Positions 49,501 through 62,099 of a stretch of DNA of 64,000 nucleotides are shown here, piece by piece. The DNA is from Polytrichum commune (taxonomy: Eukaryota > Streptophyta > Polytrichopsida > Polytrichales > Polytrichaceae). The notes beneath the pieces were generated by a model. It was not told where the DNA came from. It saw only the letters and a list, made by a program, of their open reading frames with translations, and did no database searches. The stretch spans positions 61,085,554 through 61,149,553 of the forward strand of contig OX485803.1 of assembly GCA_950295325.1 (NCBI GenBank), given 5' to 3'. Every line of letters begins with the position of its first letter. Position 1 is the stretch's first letter. The position numbers were made by a program, and so were the translations under genes.

Positions 49501-50311
49501 CTCCATAATGCCTCCTCTGAGATACCGCATTCCCCTCTGAGAAGGTATTTCAATTTGTAATATAGTAGTCAAGAGGTCACTAAAGGCTATACCTCAGGGA
49601 CTGCAACACGCCTTCCAAACAATCCCTTGTTCTCATCACCATCATCACCATCATCTTCACCAAAGTAATCATCGTCATCACCATCATCATCCCCTCCATC
49701 ACCCCCTCCATTAAAATTCTTGTTTCCAATATTACCACCACCACCTCCGACTTCCAGCTGCAGACATAAAACCAAACCCCTCGATAAGCCTTAGCCACAG
49801 ACACAAAATCCATTACATATGTCCCATTTCCCACAAAAACCCCACGGTCGACGCAAACCCCAAGGCGGAACTGAACAAACTGGATGGATAAAGCACCATA
49901 CAAGCACACAAACCCCAACGAAAACCTCAATTTCGAGTCCAAATTAATTCCACCCTGCTGCGCACACCCCACCTGTTGCTGAACCCTAGAGGTCGATTGG
50001 GATAAGTCGAGTTTGGACTTCTCCAGAGTGGCCCCGCCCCCGAACGCACCATACCCCTTCTTCATCTCCGTGACCACCGACCGCACGGAGATATCTGGGA
50101 TCTTCTGAACCGCGGAGCCTTCTTCGTCCGTCCTGGTGAACATCCTGACTCCACCAACCCTACCCCTCCTTATCCGTTGCCCCGCGCTGCGGAAATTCGA
50201 CTCTCGGTGGAATTGGATGGTGAGAGATGCGGATTCCACCACCTCCTTCTTGGCCACTGGCGTCGCCGGCGTGGCCGCAAGCGCCGTGGGCGAGAGCATC
50301 GCCATCGCCAT
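46535..50311 (-). CDS. RETICULATA-related plastid membrane protein (DUF3411 family)
   Basis: Member of the RETICULATA/RER family of plant plastid-envelope proteins that affect leaf-cell development and retrograde signalling; the biochemical role is unknown. Exons: 49973-50311, 49593-49757, 49233-49325, 48714-48829, 48292-48390, 47523-47828, 47073-47237, 46535-46811. The sum is 1560 nt, 519 residues plus stop, with every intron phase matching. The N-terminus (MAMAMLSPTALAATPATP, then Arg/Ser-rich) looks like a transit peptide. A Gly/Asp-rich acidic linker occupies exon 2. Family core: NARPTLARALSRLVPPSVSR, then AFIGR, ADPAFLYKLAFEQ, SYGVYWEVQHRGER, APSRSYGSTFKYEFQNTIQK, then LPNHVFDKS. Hydrophobic segments LSLVGMVTGAGGAALSSV and LGVVIFFSTALR are likely membrane spans. 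The C-terminus is basic. The start ATG is the first of three tandem Met-Ala codons. Confidence 0.92.
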
Positions 50312-53300
50312 GGTGGACGTCCGAAGGTTTGCTGCGCAGCGAAACCCTGGCTATGGCGATTCCGCCTGAGCACCCACCCCCCTGTTGCCTCTGCGCAAGC
50401 GAAGACGACGAAGAAGGAAGAGTTTGTGAAAGGGCTCCGCCTCTCGATCCCACCTCCCTTTCCCCAATCCACCGTGGTTTTCTAGAATTATCGACCCGCT
50501 ATTTCCTATTTTCCACTCCCTTTATCTCATATCACACTCCCTGAAAATAAAGGGATAAAGCCCAGCCTGCCACGTGGACGCCCTACCCTTTCTCATCCAC
50601 CCTTCTCATCCATGTTTGGGAGCCGCCGCGTGAGCGTGGGCAAGCCATTGTTCAAAACCAATAGTGAGCTTGAGTGTAAAATAGTATGGGAAGTTCTCCA
50701 AATTTGTCCACAACATGATAGGTAGTCGAAGAACACACTTTGATGTGAGACAACATATGGAACTTCATGCCTTTCTTGAAAACCTTCCAACGATAGTTTT
50801 TCAACTCCGGGGGGGGGGGGGGTCACTACCTCTTGTGTTATGTAACCACGTGCATACAAAGCATATTTTTATGGGGGCTATTTACCTCCTCATTTGGATT
50901 TTAGGGAACCCTTTAAGTAGGGAAAAAAAATTTCACCAAATATTCAACACCATGTAGGTAATTATAAAAGAAAACCTAGATTGTTTCAAAGGATGCTAAA
51001 TGACTTATAAAATTTTGATTTACCCATTCCGTACGAAGGTGAACTTAAGACTCCAATATGGCATGGCGTATATCCCCATTGCTATATATTGGTGAATGAA
51101 GAGTGTACACGTCATAACCCAATCATTTAATTTTCATTCATTTTACATGTATTATATATGAATGTACTCATTCTATTTTTTTAAAGAAAAATCATGTATT
51201 ATTTTTGTCATACTAATTTCTTTCTACCTCAAACCTAAAGTGGGGTTTTTTTTCCCTTATTCTAAATTATAATCACATGTTTCGCAACTTAAGCAGGCCA
51301 TGGTAGATCCAAAGTTTCAAGAATTTTTCTTGCCAATGAATAAAAAATACCCCATACTTGTTCTCACGTGGTTTCTACTTTTTGGCCGGTCACCCCCCCC
51401 CCCCCCCAAGAATTTCAATGCCATATGTGAAAGTTGGAAGCACTAAAGCCTTGAATAAATGGGATTTGAGTTCCTAACTTAAATACGATTATTGTTTCCT
51501 TCCTTAAAGTGCCCATTAAGGCTTTCATACATGTGATTTTTTGCCTTTTATTAGATGGCTCAAAGTAACCATGTGAATAGAAATCAATTCCAAGCTATTT
51601 GTATTCATGGGTTATCTCAAATCACATGTAGATCACTTAGTGCATTTTAAAAACGACGTGTAGCATAATATAGAGAGGATTAAAATCATTTGAAATAAAA
51701 ATTATAAAGGAATTCCAAATAATGAAGGGGCCATTAAATGTAGACAATCCCATTATAAGTAAGTTAGATGGACATAAAACATGGGCCATTATTTTTTTGT
51801 AAAATTAATATAGGGGCTGAAGATAAGGATCCTAGAAGGTATGTTTAGTATGGTATGTAAATGGCTTTAGGACTCACGGGGATGGATGATAATTGGGATT
51901 TCCATCTATCCAAAATTACTTAAAATGAATATAGAGTACAAAAAATTGCAGTGACTTGGACAATATAAGTAATGGAAGGGTGCAAACAAATGGGCCATTT
52001 TTTAAATTTAAGTAATTATAGGGAGGCTTTAATTTAGCCCTTGAAGGTAAATAGCCCCAAAACAAAAAAAACCCCAGCCGCACGTGGTGCACAAAAATGC
52101 CTTAGAGTGATCTACCCGTGTCTCAAATTAATGAAGACACTCCGAATGTATATCATGAAATGTGTTAGAAAATATTTTTGTTCACGAAAAATCAGTTGCC
52201 AAGGGCTAGTGAACATATATCAGTATTTAGATGCAACAAAACATAAATTTGTAAATAACAAGGGTTCTAAATATTGCTCAAATATTATTCCTAAAGGACT
52301 GTACTTATTGTAGTTAAGTCCTTATGAACTTAATCAAAGTCTTAAGTTTGGAATATTCTGAATTTATTCATATTCTTGTCACCCAATGAGGTTTGGATGA
52401 ATCACACAAAGGAAATACATGACAAAATATAATTGATTGTTGCATTTTTCACACTTTTAGTTCAATAAAATCACTTGTAGTCACCTTTTTGTGTGAAATT
52501 TGTCACGGAGAAAGGTGACCTCTTCTTAATGTTGTAGAATGTTCAGGTATTTCCTTCTTAAGTGAAATTTTAGCTTTGAAAAAAACAACACGTTTAGCTA
52601 ATCTTGGTAAATATTATTATACTAGGCATTCATAATGAACTTGGCAACATGAAAAATGTAAAATGAAATGATAATTGATTTGAAGTTGTCCAATGTTGTC
52701 CTATGTCTATGTAAACTAGGTGAAATGCACTTTCATATTTAATAAAGGTAAAGGGCATTAATCATTAGATGTGAAATTTGAACATTTATATCATTATAAA
52801 GAAAATTGTTTCACCACTCATTCTTCTTGGTAAATTGTGAAAGAATGGCATAACAAAGAGAATTCATCTAAGTGTTATTTGAAGTACAATCTCTAGCTAA
52901 TTATACTCCCACCCACACAAAGAAAAATTTGAAAAAGCTCCTCCTTGAAGGTCACATATGACAAACCAAACATAGGTTTCCTGGCTCATCAATTCGAAAC
53001 TCATTGGCATTCAAATTCCCATATAATCACAAAATTGGGTTCAATGCTACTCAAACATGAAACAGATAGCATGTGGGCATGGATCTGTGTAGTTTAATGT
53101 CGCCATGTGGACTTGTACACAAGTAATACTAATCATATGTACACATTACGGCAATCCCATGCTCGATCATCAAATCATCACTCCTCCAAAACCATGAATC
53201 ATCATCACATACTCGAGGTTGAGATTTCATCCTTTTTACAAGTTAGGGTTTTCGAAGGTGTAGAATTTAATGTTACAACCCACTCCAAGTGAATCACTTT

Positions 53301-53640
53301 GTATTGTACCATTTCCGATACGGCCATTGTCCTCCACACAATTTGAAGAATTTAGGTGCCCATTTCCTAGTTCTCTTCAAGTGATACCTAACTAAGTTGA
53401 GGTTGAAGAGTATGAAGGTCAACGAAATTTTGACCTACTATTATGGTGTGTGTGCATTGGTTTTCCAAATCTTGCATATTCTTGAAGGAGAATGGGATGT
53501 CTCTCTCTTCCTCTTCCTTCTCGTGTGACAGCCTTAAATTGAAACAGCATAAATTTGCCACAACCTTCGACAAATTGCGAGGACGAGAATAGTTTGTTCA
53601 AGTTTGTGCCACTTTCCAGAGAGGTGGTGGCTCAACAACC
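50312..53640. other. Promoter side of the RETICULATA-related gene, then AT-rich desert
   Basis: The first ~300 bp are GC-rich and pyrimidine-rich on the minus strand, consistent with a 5' leader, with a CCACGTGG G-box near 50570. Beyond 50880 the sequence is strongly AT-rich without a supported gene. A 14-base G run (50809-50822) and a 15-base C run (51393-51407) stand out. Confidence 0.5.
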
Positions 53641-53866
53641 CAAAATCTCAACCAAATTAAACTTGGAGAAAGTAATCTTACAGATCATAAATTGAATGGA
53701 GGAGTTCACACGCTTCAGAGGCATGGGCAGCAACCAAAAATCTCAACCGAGTTAAACTCGGAGAAAGTAATCAAACAGATCACATACAAAGCTCATCAAA
53801 ATTGAACGGACTCTGGAGTTTGCAGGATTGAAAGGCACGGGCAGCAACCCTAGATCTCGACTGCAT
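53641..53866. repeat. Tandem duplication, unit about 100 bp
   Basis: Two or more copies of a unit with atctcaacc, aattaaacttggagaaagta, cagatca, attgaa, gga and ggca(t/c)gggcagcaac. One copy runs about 53645-53738 and the next about 53740-53860, with a partial third before them. Confidence 0.7.
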
Positions 53867-54241
53867 TAAAAACCTGGACATATGTAATACAAATTGCAAA
53901 AAGCTGAAATCTAAAATCGAGATGCCGGCATGGGGAAGGAGATTTCGACACGAGGCAACAGTGATAACATTATTCCTACGGTGATTGATAAGGTCACCAA
54001 AACAACGGGATATGACGATTTTACGGAAAGCCACCTTGCGAGATTGGTGGCTCAAGTGATGCTTCTCCGATTCGCAACATCATGCGCTCTTCATCCCTGA
54101 TGAAGAAACTCAAAGGCCAGAGGAAAAGCTCCATGCTCATCCTTCTCGCAGGCTTGAGGTTGAGGCACCAAGAAGTAGAGGGTACTCGAGGACAGAGCAA
54201 ATCAAGCCGTAGCCAAAGTTGCACCCGAATTGTTGGCGTAA

Positions 54242-54274
54242 TTAATAATGATAATAATAATAATAATAATAATC
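54242..54274. repeat. AAT microsatellite
   Basis: About ten AAT/TAA units with one GATAAT variant at the start. Surrounding frames show no domain. Confidence 0.9.
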
Positions 54275-55032
54275 GTGCAGGCCGGGAATTTAAGGGTCGT
54301 TAAACAGGTGATCAACCTCCTCCCTTAGTTTGCATTCGACTCGGAGATTACTTCTTGGCCACAACTTGGTCACGAACTGAGCACTGCGCGAGAACATCAA
54401 TTAAACTTGAACAACAACGGGCTCTCGAGCTGGACAAACTTGTCAAACTGGAGCTTGAATGCCCCGAGCGAGAATTTGAATGTGGGGATGAAGCTGAAAA
54501 TTACTAGTGTGACTCACCATCATCATCCACTGTCCAAAATCTCAAGTAAATTGGTTGCTTTCAGAAGCCTGTGATACGAATTAACCTAATTTTGAAGCAA
54601 TGTTTAGAAAGCCAATATTTCTTAAACTATTTTAAGGATGTTCTTCAGAGTGAAATTGAATACCTACAGGGGTTCTGGACAGTGACCCTTCCTTGTAAAA
54701 ATTGCCTCTAAATAGTTCTAGAAACGTCAACATCTGAAAGCAGTTCTAAATCCATTCTCAGTCGGACACAAAATGATGGATTCAACAAATTCCTCTTGAT
54801 GCCCTCTTTCCAAACGTGTTGCAAGTCCTCTTTGCGCGATTTAATCAATTCATTGGAAGGAAAAAAATTCCCCTTGAGGTAGGAATTCCCCAAACAAAAT
54901 TGTCGATTCATGCCAAACAGAATTGTGATCATTGATGCTGCAATTTTCTTCTTCAAGGAGTAGGGCTCTTTTATTTTTAAAGTCTGCATTGTAATGTAAT
55001 GTGAAAAACGCTTCACTACACAGTAAGCTTTT

Positions 55033-57292
55033 TTGGACGGTGGAGTGGATTTTGAAGGTCTGGCGAAGGAGGGGGAGAGGTTGACTACCCAAACGGGTGC
55101 TTCGTGTGTTGACACGACAGACGATATTTCCTTCACCAGTTCTCTCAATGGCCAGGGCAGACTTAACCCCACAGCACGCCCCTCGGTCCTCGAGAATCTC
55201 GTCTCGGAAAGGTACGCATGATGCACTTTCATCACAAAATTTACATACGAAATTATATGGAATTTTGGGAATATTTTCGTGCCACCTGTGATCTTGGAAC
55301 TAGTACAACTGTAGAGAATATGATCAATTCACATACCAATGTTGGGGGAGTCTAGGGATTCACTGAGCTTCCTCTTGGGTAGCTATTTGAGCCGATGTCT
55401 TGTCATACAACATCACAGAGCCGCTCATCTCATCAGAAGACAGTTTTTTGCCCAGTTTTTGAGGTGATTGCAATATTAAACATCTCACGTGTGCATTGCA
55501 GGTGCATAATTACTTGAAGATTGACGTGTGCAGTTCGTTTGATTTATTTTTATTTTGTGTTGAGGCAGGGGGGCTGCTATTATCGACATCGCTGCAGCCT
55601 GGCCCCGCAGTCGAGGACTTGGGTTACCAGGAGTTGCGTCATGACAAATTCCCCAAGAATGAGAAGCCTGCTCAACGTGAGAGTAAAGAGGTGACAAAGC
55701 ACTCTTGCAATGACTTGCACGATTAAAAAATCCACTTTTTTAGTTGAATATTTCATCACATGTTTCTATGCACAAAACATATCTCTACATAAAAGTTTAA
55801 TTAAAACGGACTCTAAGCATGGATGGTGGGAGTAATCAGCTACATAGCTCTGACTTAATGTACAGTATGCTAAGGAGCTATAATAATTTGATGGAATTAG
55901 CTGATGGCAAAGATGATATCAAATAATATTTTTATCTGCAGGAGAATGTGATACACTTTGACATTGCAATAACTGCGGCTATTAATGTGCATATTACAGG
56001 TAGCACTTACCCCTCCAAATTTGTTTGTTGAACATGGGTGAATTGCCGATTATATACATTTATGTGTCACACTGTAACTTAATGGGTTGGCAGCATGACC
56101 TGGTGCAATTCATGTTAGATAAAATTTAATCTGTGTGTGTGTGTGTGCGCGTGCAATTAGGACTGAAGAGGCCACCTTTGAATTGAAATGTGCGTGCCTG
56201 CATGGATGATGGCCAGAAGTTTGTTGGCAACACCCACATTTTTGCACCTGCCAAACCCACTGAGGAAGAAGATGAGCCTCGGGTGTTCATCAACAAGGTC
56301 TCTCAATCATATGTACCCAGATGAAGCTGTCAGAATAATTTCCAGTTTCTTAAGGGTTTTTTGTTGCTCTCTGATGTTCACTTGGTGATCGTTTATCACA
56401 AACAAATGAAGTAATTGGCTTAGGAAATTCTCATGAACTAGGTCATGGATGTGAGGAGCCCTGCCACAGGCTATAGTGCGAGCCCAACCTATCTTGGTTG
56501 CAGCAAGGTAGGTACTAGGTGCCTACTACGACATATGGCAGGGTGACACTTATTCATTATTTGTAATTCTTAAGAATTACGGGTGATGATTTGTCTCCTA
56601 GTACCCAATTCAGAGTAGACACATTAGCAAGTTTAATTTGCTTGACCACTATGGGCTACATAACGGGCAAGAGGAGAGTGGATGACGAGTTGCATTAACA
56701 ATGAGACATTTATCAAGTCTCGCATGTTATGGGACATAACCGGTTTGCTCATGGATGTAAACTATAGATTCTAGATGAAATGTCCTTTGCATGGATAGAA
56801 AAACACAAGGGAGTTATCGAAAGTACACTCCACTTTGATGAGCGATCGGTTATGAACTAGGTCATGGGTGTGAGGAGCCCTGCTATAGGTTATAGGAGAT
56901 GTCTAACTTATGAAGTTGTGATAGAGGTGACTTGGGTACAAGGATGCCCACTACAATCGATGGCAAGGAGACACATGTCCAATATCAGACCTAGTGGTCA
57001 AGCCATGGCAGGGTCATCAATTACAAGTAATAATGGACCTCCTTGTAGCCAATTTCAAGTACACATGTCACCAAAATCGCTTCTCCTGACCACTATGTCC
57101 AGAGAGTGAGGGATGACCAATTCTTACATATGTTTCAGAGTTTCTACCAGTTGATGTCATGTTGACTGTGGAAAATGTTGTCTGCGTCTATCTGGGAAGG
57201 GTGCCAGCCGGTGTTTGGTGCAATACAACACTCCAGGATTGAGCCTGTATGTGGAAGTGAATGCTTGCTTTGACAATCCCGCAGCTGGTAAA
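55033..57292 (+). pseudogene. Unidentified exon cluster, possibly a decayed gene
   Basis: Several stretches look like exons with splice signals. 55033-55210 is acidic/polar (GGVDFEGLAKEGE, SLNGQGRL). 55570-55690 includes LGYQELRHDKFPKNEKP and has a GT exit. 55942-55999 (ENVIHFDIAITAAINVHIT) has CAG entry and GT exit. 56200-56300 gives GQKFVGNTHIFAP and TEEEDEPRVFINK. 57215-57292 gives CLVQYNTPGLSLYVEVNACF, then DNPAA. The 56.2-kb exon cannot be joined upstream without crossing a stop, which suggests decay. I do not recognise the family. The first two exons join cleanly in phase 2. A repeated pair around GAACTAGGTCATGG(A/G)TGTGAGG (56437, 56853) lies in the introns. Confidence 0.35.
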
Positions 57293-58041
57293 TCAAATTG
57301 ATATTGTTAAACTATGTATCAGCTTTGTCATCGCTTAAATTCTTAGCAGTTTTTCTGTCACTAATGGAAGTCATCCATTTTCAGAGCATCACCTCATGAA
57401 TATTGTTGTCAACTCAAAAACGAAACACACCCCTAGACTATAATCAATTTTTGCAATCCAATCGATGAATCAGAGATTGACAACTCTTTTGGTGGAAATT
57501 GATGAACTGTTTCATTCACAAGTCATCATCACTGTTCTTTACAGTTTGATTGTCGAGGAAGTCATACATTTTCAGAAGCACCAACTGTACGTTCTGTCAA
57601 TTCAAACAGGAAACATGCATTACTGTAGTAGTGACCCTAGTTCGTCAATAGTTATTTGAAAAAATAAAAATTCTAATTCTAAAATTCAAAAAATACAAAA
57701 AATGAAAACATGCAAAATCTTGGAGTCATGACAATAATTTTCTGGAGAATTAAAACCTTGACCTGGAAGCAACAAACTATATGCAACTCTTGCAATCTCC
57801 ATCATTTTGACATAAAACATTCATATTTTCTCATGAATCCATGACGAAATCATTGAATATATTCAATTTAGCCTAATGAAGTCCTTTCATCCAAGCATAC
57901 AATTATTTCCATCACTCCAATGATCAAGTAGCCGAATTTCTCCTACAGTAACAATTTTGTGCGTGCCAGTTGAATTAGAAATGAACGTGGTGGGTGTGAA
58001 TCTGGTAGTTGTTGCATGTAATTCGCGAACTGAGAGGATGA

Positions 58042-58218
58042 ATGAAGGCAGCGAGATCACGTGCGCATGTGATATTGAAGCTACCCAACACTGCAAGCGA
58101 GGTGGAGGAGCTTCTGGCGCAGGCAGTGGTGGAGGCACCCTTGATGATGGGAAGCATGGATTTCATAGACATGACCACAGGCCATGAGAAAGATGTGATT
58201 GTTTTAGATTTCACATAG
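58042..58218 (+). CDS. Short unidentified open frame
   Basis: A 58-codon frame from ATG to TAG with balanced, protein-like composition: HVILKLPNTASEVEELLAQA, then VVEAPLMMGSMDFIDM and TGHEKDVIVLDFT. The stop overlaps a possible donor (TAG followed by GT), so this may be an exon of a larger gene. No recognised domain and no neighbouring exon confirmed. Confidence 0.3.
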   Translation: MKAARSRAHVILKLPNTASEVEELLAQAVVEAPLMMGSMDFIDMTTGHEKDVIVLDFT

Positions 58219-58852
58219 GTCGGCAGTCCAAAGACCATGACCAGGAGAAAGCCACATCCTATTTGCCCTGTGGAGGTCGAGAACATGCATCATGGGTGTG
58301 CCTCCCGGTAAGACACAGTGATAATCTGGTCACAATGTGCACTACCGCATTCAACCTTGGGATAATGTCGCAAGACTTTTCACTTGAATAGCATGAATTT
58401 CCTACAACCATTCAAACAATCAAAATCCAGACTAAAACTACCTAAATTCGAGTATTCTTAGCCGGCTTCTGTGAAGTATTCAGAGTCTCTTTTGATGCTG
58501 CGATTGCACAAAAAAAAGCATAAAGTTTGAGGCTCGATAGGAATTATATCCCAATTTATTGTTCAAAGCTGCGGAAAAAATGAGGTTCTCATTCACCAAA
58601 AAAAGTGCGCTGGTCTAGGCCGTTCAAGCGCAACGTGGTAAAGGGGCAGAGATATCTCATCTGCTTACGCTTTCATTGCTACAAAATGACTGTGTTTCAG
58701 AAAATTACTCCAGGTGCATATATATATTTATCTGCAGAACCATCAGTTCCATTCAGAATCCTCTTGCCGCCTCATCTATTTCACCAAAAGACTACTGGTG
58801 AAATTAAGGCAATAAAGTGACTGACTGGAGGACTCTGGTATTCAGTGTTCTA

Positions 58853-59920
58853 GGGCATAATCAGCCAAGTTCCTAGTGTTTCCAAGGCCAACCGGTTACA
58901 TGTTGACATCTTTCAGTTTTTCTTTATTAAACTGAGGAATGTTTTGGAATGGTAACCTCCCAAAGTCTTGAATTTGAACTGATTCCTTCGCAAACTCAAC
59001 CGGTTCGTCTGTAACTCCCTGTTCATTGCTGGCAATTAGGATCTGCAAAATCATGTCTCTAAATTGCTTGCATAACTTACCAATCTTGGGATCAGTATAT
59101 ATATATATACATACTGTTATTCAATAACGGATCGATAATCAATAATCAATAATCAACATCAATTATGGTATCAAAGAACCTACCGAACGGTAAGAAATTT
59201 TGCAATACCAATCTACTATTGATATTTGGTGGCTATCGTCACTTCCCAAGATGAGAGTCTTTGTATACACAAGTTATTATTTGGGTCAACCAACACCATC
59301 CTAAACCATATTGGATATCAAGGTGAATTTACTTAGGTATGAAGGTTTTTGGATAGTATCTAGACCCAAATAGTATCGAAAACAAAAGCATTTTCAAAAG
59401 AATACCCATACCTTATTTGTATCAAAATAAAGAAAAAAGTAAAATCCTCAGTATAGGTACCCGAATTGTATAAAAAAAATGGAAGCACAATACCAGTCCA
59501 ACACTGTTACCTATCTACCTCCAATTTTCCCCTCTGGTGATTTTCTTGAGGTCGTACTGACATATATAACTTTTCTGTTTCAGATTGCTTCCATGGATGA
59601 TGTTGGCCTTGAACAAGTAGGTTCCGTGCTAGGTGTTGTATCACGTACAAGATGTTGTTAGACATGCTCTTCAACGAGTGCACTATGTTGGCACATGGGG
59701 GTGTTGTATTCTCGCCAGTGCCTAGGAAGTTTTTGGGCATAGTCGGTCAAGATCCTAGTGATTCTAAATCCAGCCAGTTAAATGTTCACATCTTCTGCTT
59801 TTTCTTTCATTCATTTGAGGTATATTCTATAGATTCCTTCAAAATGATCGGTAATTCTCCTGAAGTCTCCAACTTCAACCGGTTATTTCTTGAACTCAAC
59901 CGGTTCATCTGTAACTAACC
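58853..59920 (+). repeat. CCGGTT dispersed repeat, copies 2 and 3
   Basis: Segments 58853-59030 and 59736-59920 share gggcata(a/g)tc, cctagtg, aaccggtt or cagtta, a T-rich middle, gattccttc, and finally aactcaaccggttc(g/a)tctgtaact. They flank the 59081-59506 element. They may belong to retrotransposon terminal sequence, since the copia 3' terminal repeat begins just beyond, at 60178 on the minus strand. Confidence 0.55.
59081..59506. mobile_element. Non-autonomous hAT element, inverted relative to the others
   Basis: The right end is ATACCAGTCCAACACTG, the hAT terminal repeat. The left end, CAATCTTGGGATCAGTAT, is a diverged match. The interior reads as the inverse complement of the 4062-4433 and 39258-39542 elements (gtatcaaagaacctacc against ggtaggttctt; agagtctttgtatac). 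No clear 8-bp duplication. Confidence 0.55.
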
Positions 59921-60177
59921 GCCGGTTTTCCCAGCCAAAGATTCTCGCCACTCAGTCAGCTCTACCCTTGGATATGAAAGGGGCAAGTAGTGTGGAAATC
60001 TAAGCAAAACTCATTGCTTGGAATGAAACAATTCGATTATTGAGAGGGAGCCACTCAATGTTTATACAACATTAACCCTCAATGGTAACCCTAAAGTAAA
60101 TAGGTAACCCTAAAGTAACAAGGCAATATTGACCTAAAAACACTTGTGACTAAACACGTGTGCATAATGGTTTCAAC

Positions 60178-62099
60178 ACCCCCTCTTGCACACTTGTTTT
60201 TTTTTTTTTTTTTTTTTTATAAATTAGGCAAGGAGAGAGTCAATGGACTTGAAGTTGAGGGTCTTATTGTAGTCGATATGGCTTTACTAGTAATGCTAAG
60301 ACAGGGCATTACATTGTTAATGGACATGATCGAACATCATGTCTTTGATGAGGCTGAGAAGCCTTTGAGTGGACTTCCGGGAAACGTAAACCATGAGGGA
60401 GCGACATTGTTGTCCCCTCTGAGTGATGGATTTGTGCTCAATCAGATTTGGCTCTCTTCCATCAAAGAGTGCATATTTCACTCTTGTGGAGACTTTGACA
60501 GGTGAATTGTGCTTGGAAGGATTGTGTTGGTAACACATTGGAATGGGTTGCTTTGGACATGGTTCAAGTGGATGCTCCAAGTTTGGTCCAGTACCTTTCG
60601 AAGCGTGGCAAGCATTGTCCTTCACTATGAAAGCGAGTTGAGAATGAGTTGAGGTCGTACAGGTTGTTCCTTTTGGAATGTTTAGAGGATTTGGGGATAC
60701 AATCAAAGACTAGAGGTGCAGAGTTTGAAGAGGATGGCGATGACCGTCATTTGAGTGCATCTGTGAGTATTGGAGAGAGGCACGATATTTGGAACAGGAA
60801 AACCACGATACAAAAGGGCAATAGTTAGTGCCCGAGGAATAGTGTATCCAGACCATGAGGACTACTCGAATTACTATCAGTATGATGGAATTTGAAGAGG
60901 AAAGGAGTATTACTATAACACAGATACTACGTTTTCTGATGATTCTATGATAGCTTACTATCCTCGTCACTCTGTAAACTTTTGAGGGCTAAGAAAAATA
61001 GAATTACGAAGAAAGAGCTTCCTCCTACACTCTTCAAGTTTCGTTCTTCCTAGAAATTTTGTCAAGAAATCTTCTGGTTGTTCTTGGGCTGAAATATACT
61101 CTACTCTGATGGTGTTATTTTCTACTTTCTGACGAGTGAAATGGTAATCAATTTCTAAATGTATGGATTTGTCGTGAAAGTCAGGGTTGTAGCTGAGTTT
61201 GATGTTGCTTTGGTGGTTGTAGTAGAGGACAGTTGGGTTGTCGTCTAAGAGTCTTGAAGTAGTCTTCTAATCCAGATGGCTTCCCTTGAACGGAGCAGTT
61301 TCATAATATATGTCTGCATCGGCTAATATGCTTTGATATGCAACTAGATCATTGTTCCATATTTCAGGTATATAAATAAATAAAACATGATTCAGTGATA
61401 AATCACTTGAATTCAATATTTTATCATTCACTACTTTATTATAATTCAGTAATAATAAAGCAGTGGATGTTGTTGGTATAAGATGACTGTCTTTATAAAC
61501 TTTTTGCCACGCATTCTCAAATTTTTTATTCTCCCAATATGGTTCTTCTTTTTTATTTTTATCCGCTGGAATGCTTGTGTAGCTTAATGAACATAGGCAA
61601 TCCTTAAACACAAAATAGGGTGAGCTAATTTTTTATAATGAACATAGGGTTGAAAAAAAGAATCTTATGTGAGTTATAACTATAGTAAGACATCATAATA
61701 ATACATCATATTAGGAAATTCTATAATTAAATGGTGCATGCAAATCTAACATCTAGATATAATACCCCTACATTAAATACCCCTTTAACGCACGTGTTCA
61801 CACAAAGTATAGTGAAGTGTCCCCCCTGAGTGAAAATCTCATACTCTTTGGGCAAGTTCTTCAGGGACTTTGGTGAGATGAGTGTCCATGAAGACAAACT
61901 TTGTTTTCTTCTAGGGAAAGAACTTTTCTATGAGCATTACTCGCCGAGGGCCGCTATTAGATTCGTATCTCGCCTTCAGTCCGGTCCAACATTCATGTGG
62001 ATCGTTGTAACGCCGCAGAAGTTTGAGGGTGTTGTACTTGGCATTGTTGTTGATAATGCTCATGACCTGTTCGTGTGCCATTCGCTCTTCTTCACCCAT
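60178..62099 (-). mobile_element. Ty1/copia LTR retrotransposon, collapsed remnant
   Basis: Minus-strand remains in element order. A gag fragment at about 62099-61830 contains ECWTGLKARYESNSGPRRVM. An RNase H domain end at about 61255-61005 contains PTVLYYNHQSNIKLS, HLEIDYHFTRQKVE and AQEQPEDFLTKFL, typical of copia pol. A polypurine tract AAGAGGGGG follows at 60179-60187, then TGTTGAAACC, a TG-type 3' LTR start at 60178. Between gag and RNase H only ~570 bp remain instead of several kb, so protease, integrase and most reverse transcriptase are gone. An in-frame stop precedes the RNase H part. A 22-base T run lies at 60197-60218. The far LTR end and the 5' LTR were not defined. Confidence 0.75.

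Noticed and set aside
50136-50544. Several Arg/Pro/Ala-rich frames on both strands
   Set aside because: Shadows of the GC-rich first exon and 5' leader of the RETICULATA-related gene.
54708-55235. 175-codon minus-strand frame
   Set aside because: It overlaps the plus-strand exon-like region at 55033-55210; composition is mixed, no family resemblance, and it has no splice or promoter context.
60146-60706. Two opposing frames of 119 and 129 codons
   Set aside because: Both lie within the copia remnant between RNase H and the polypurine tract; neither shows a domain.
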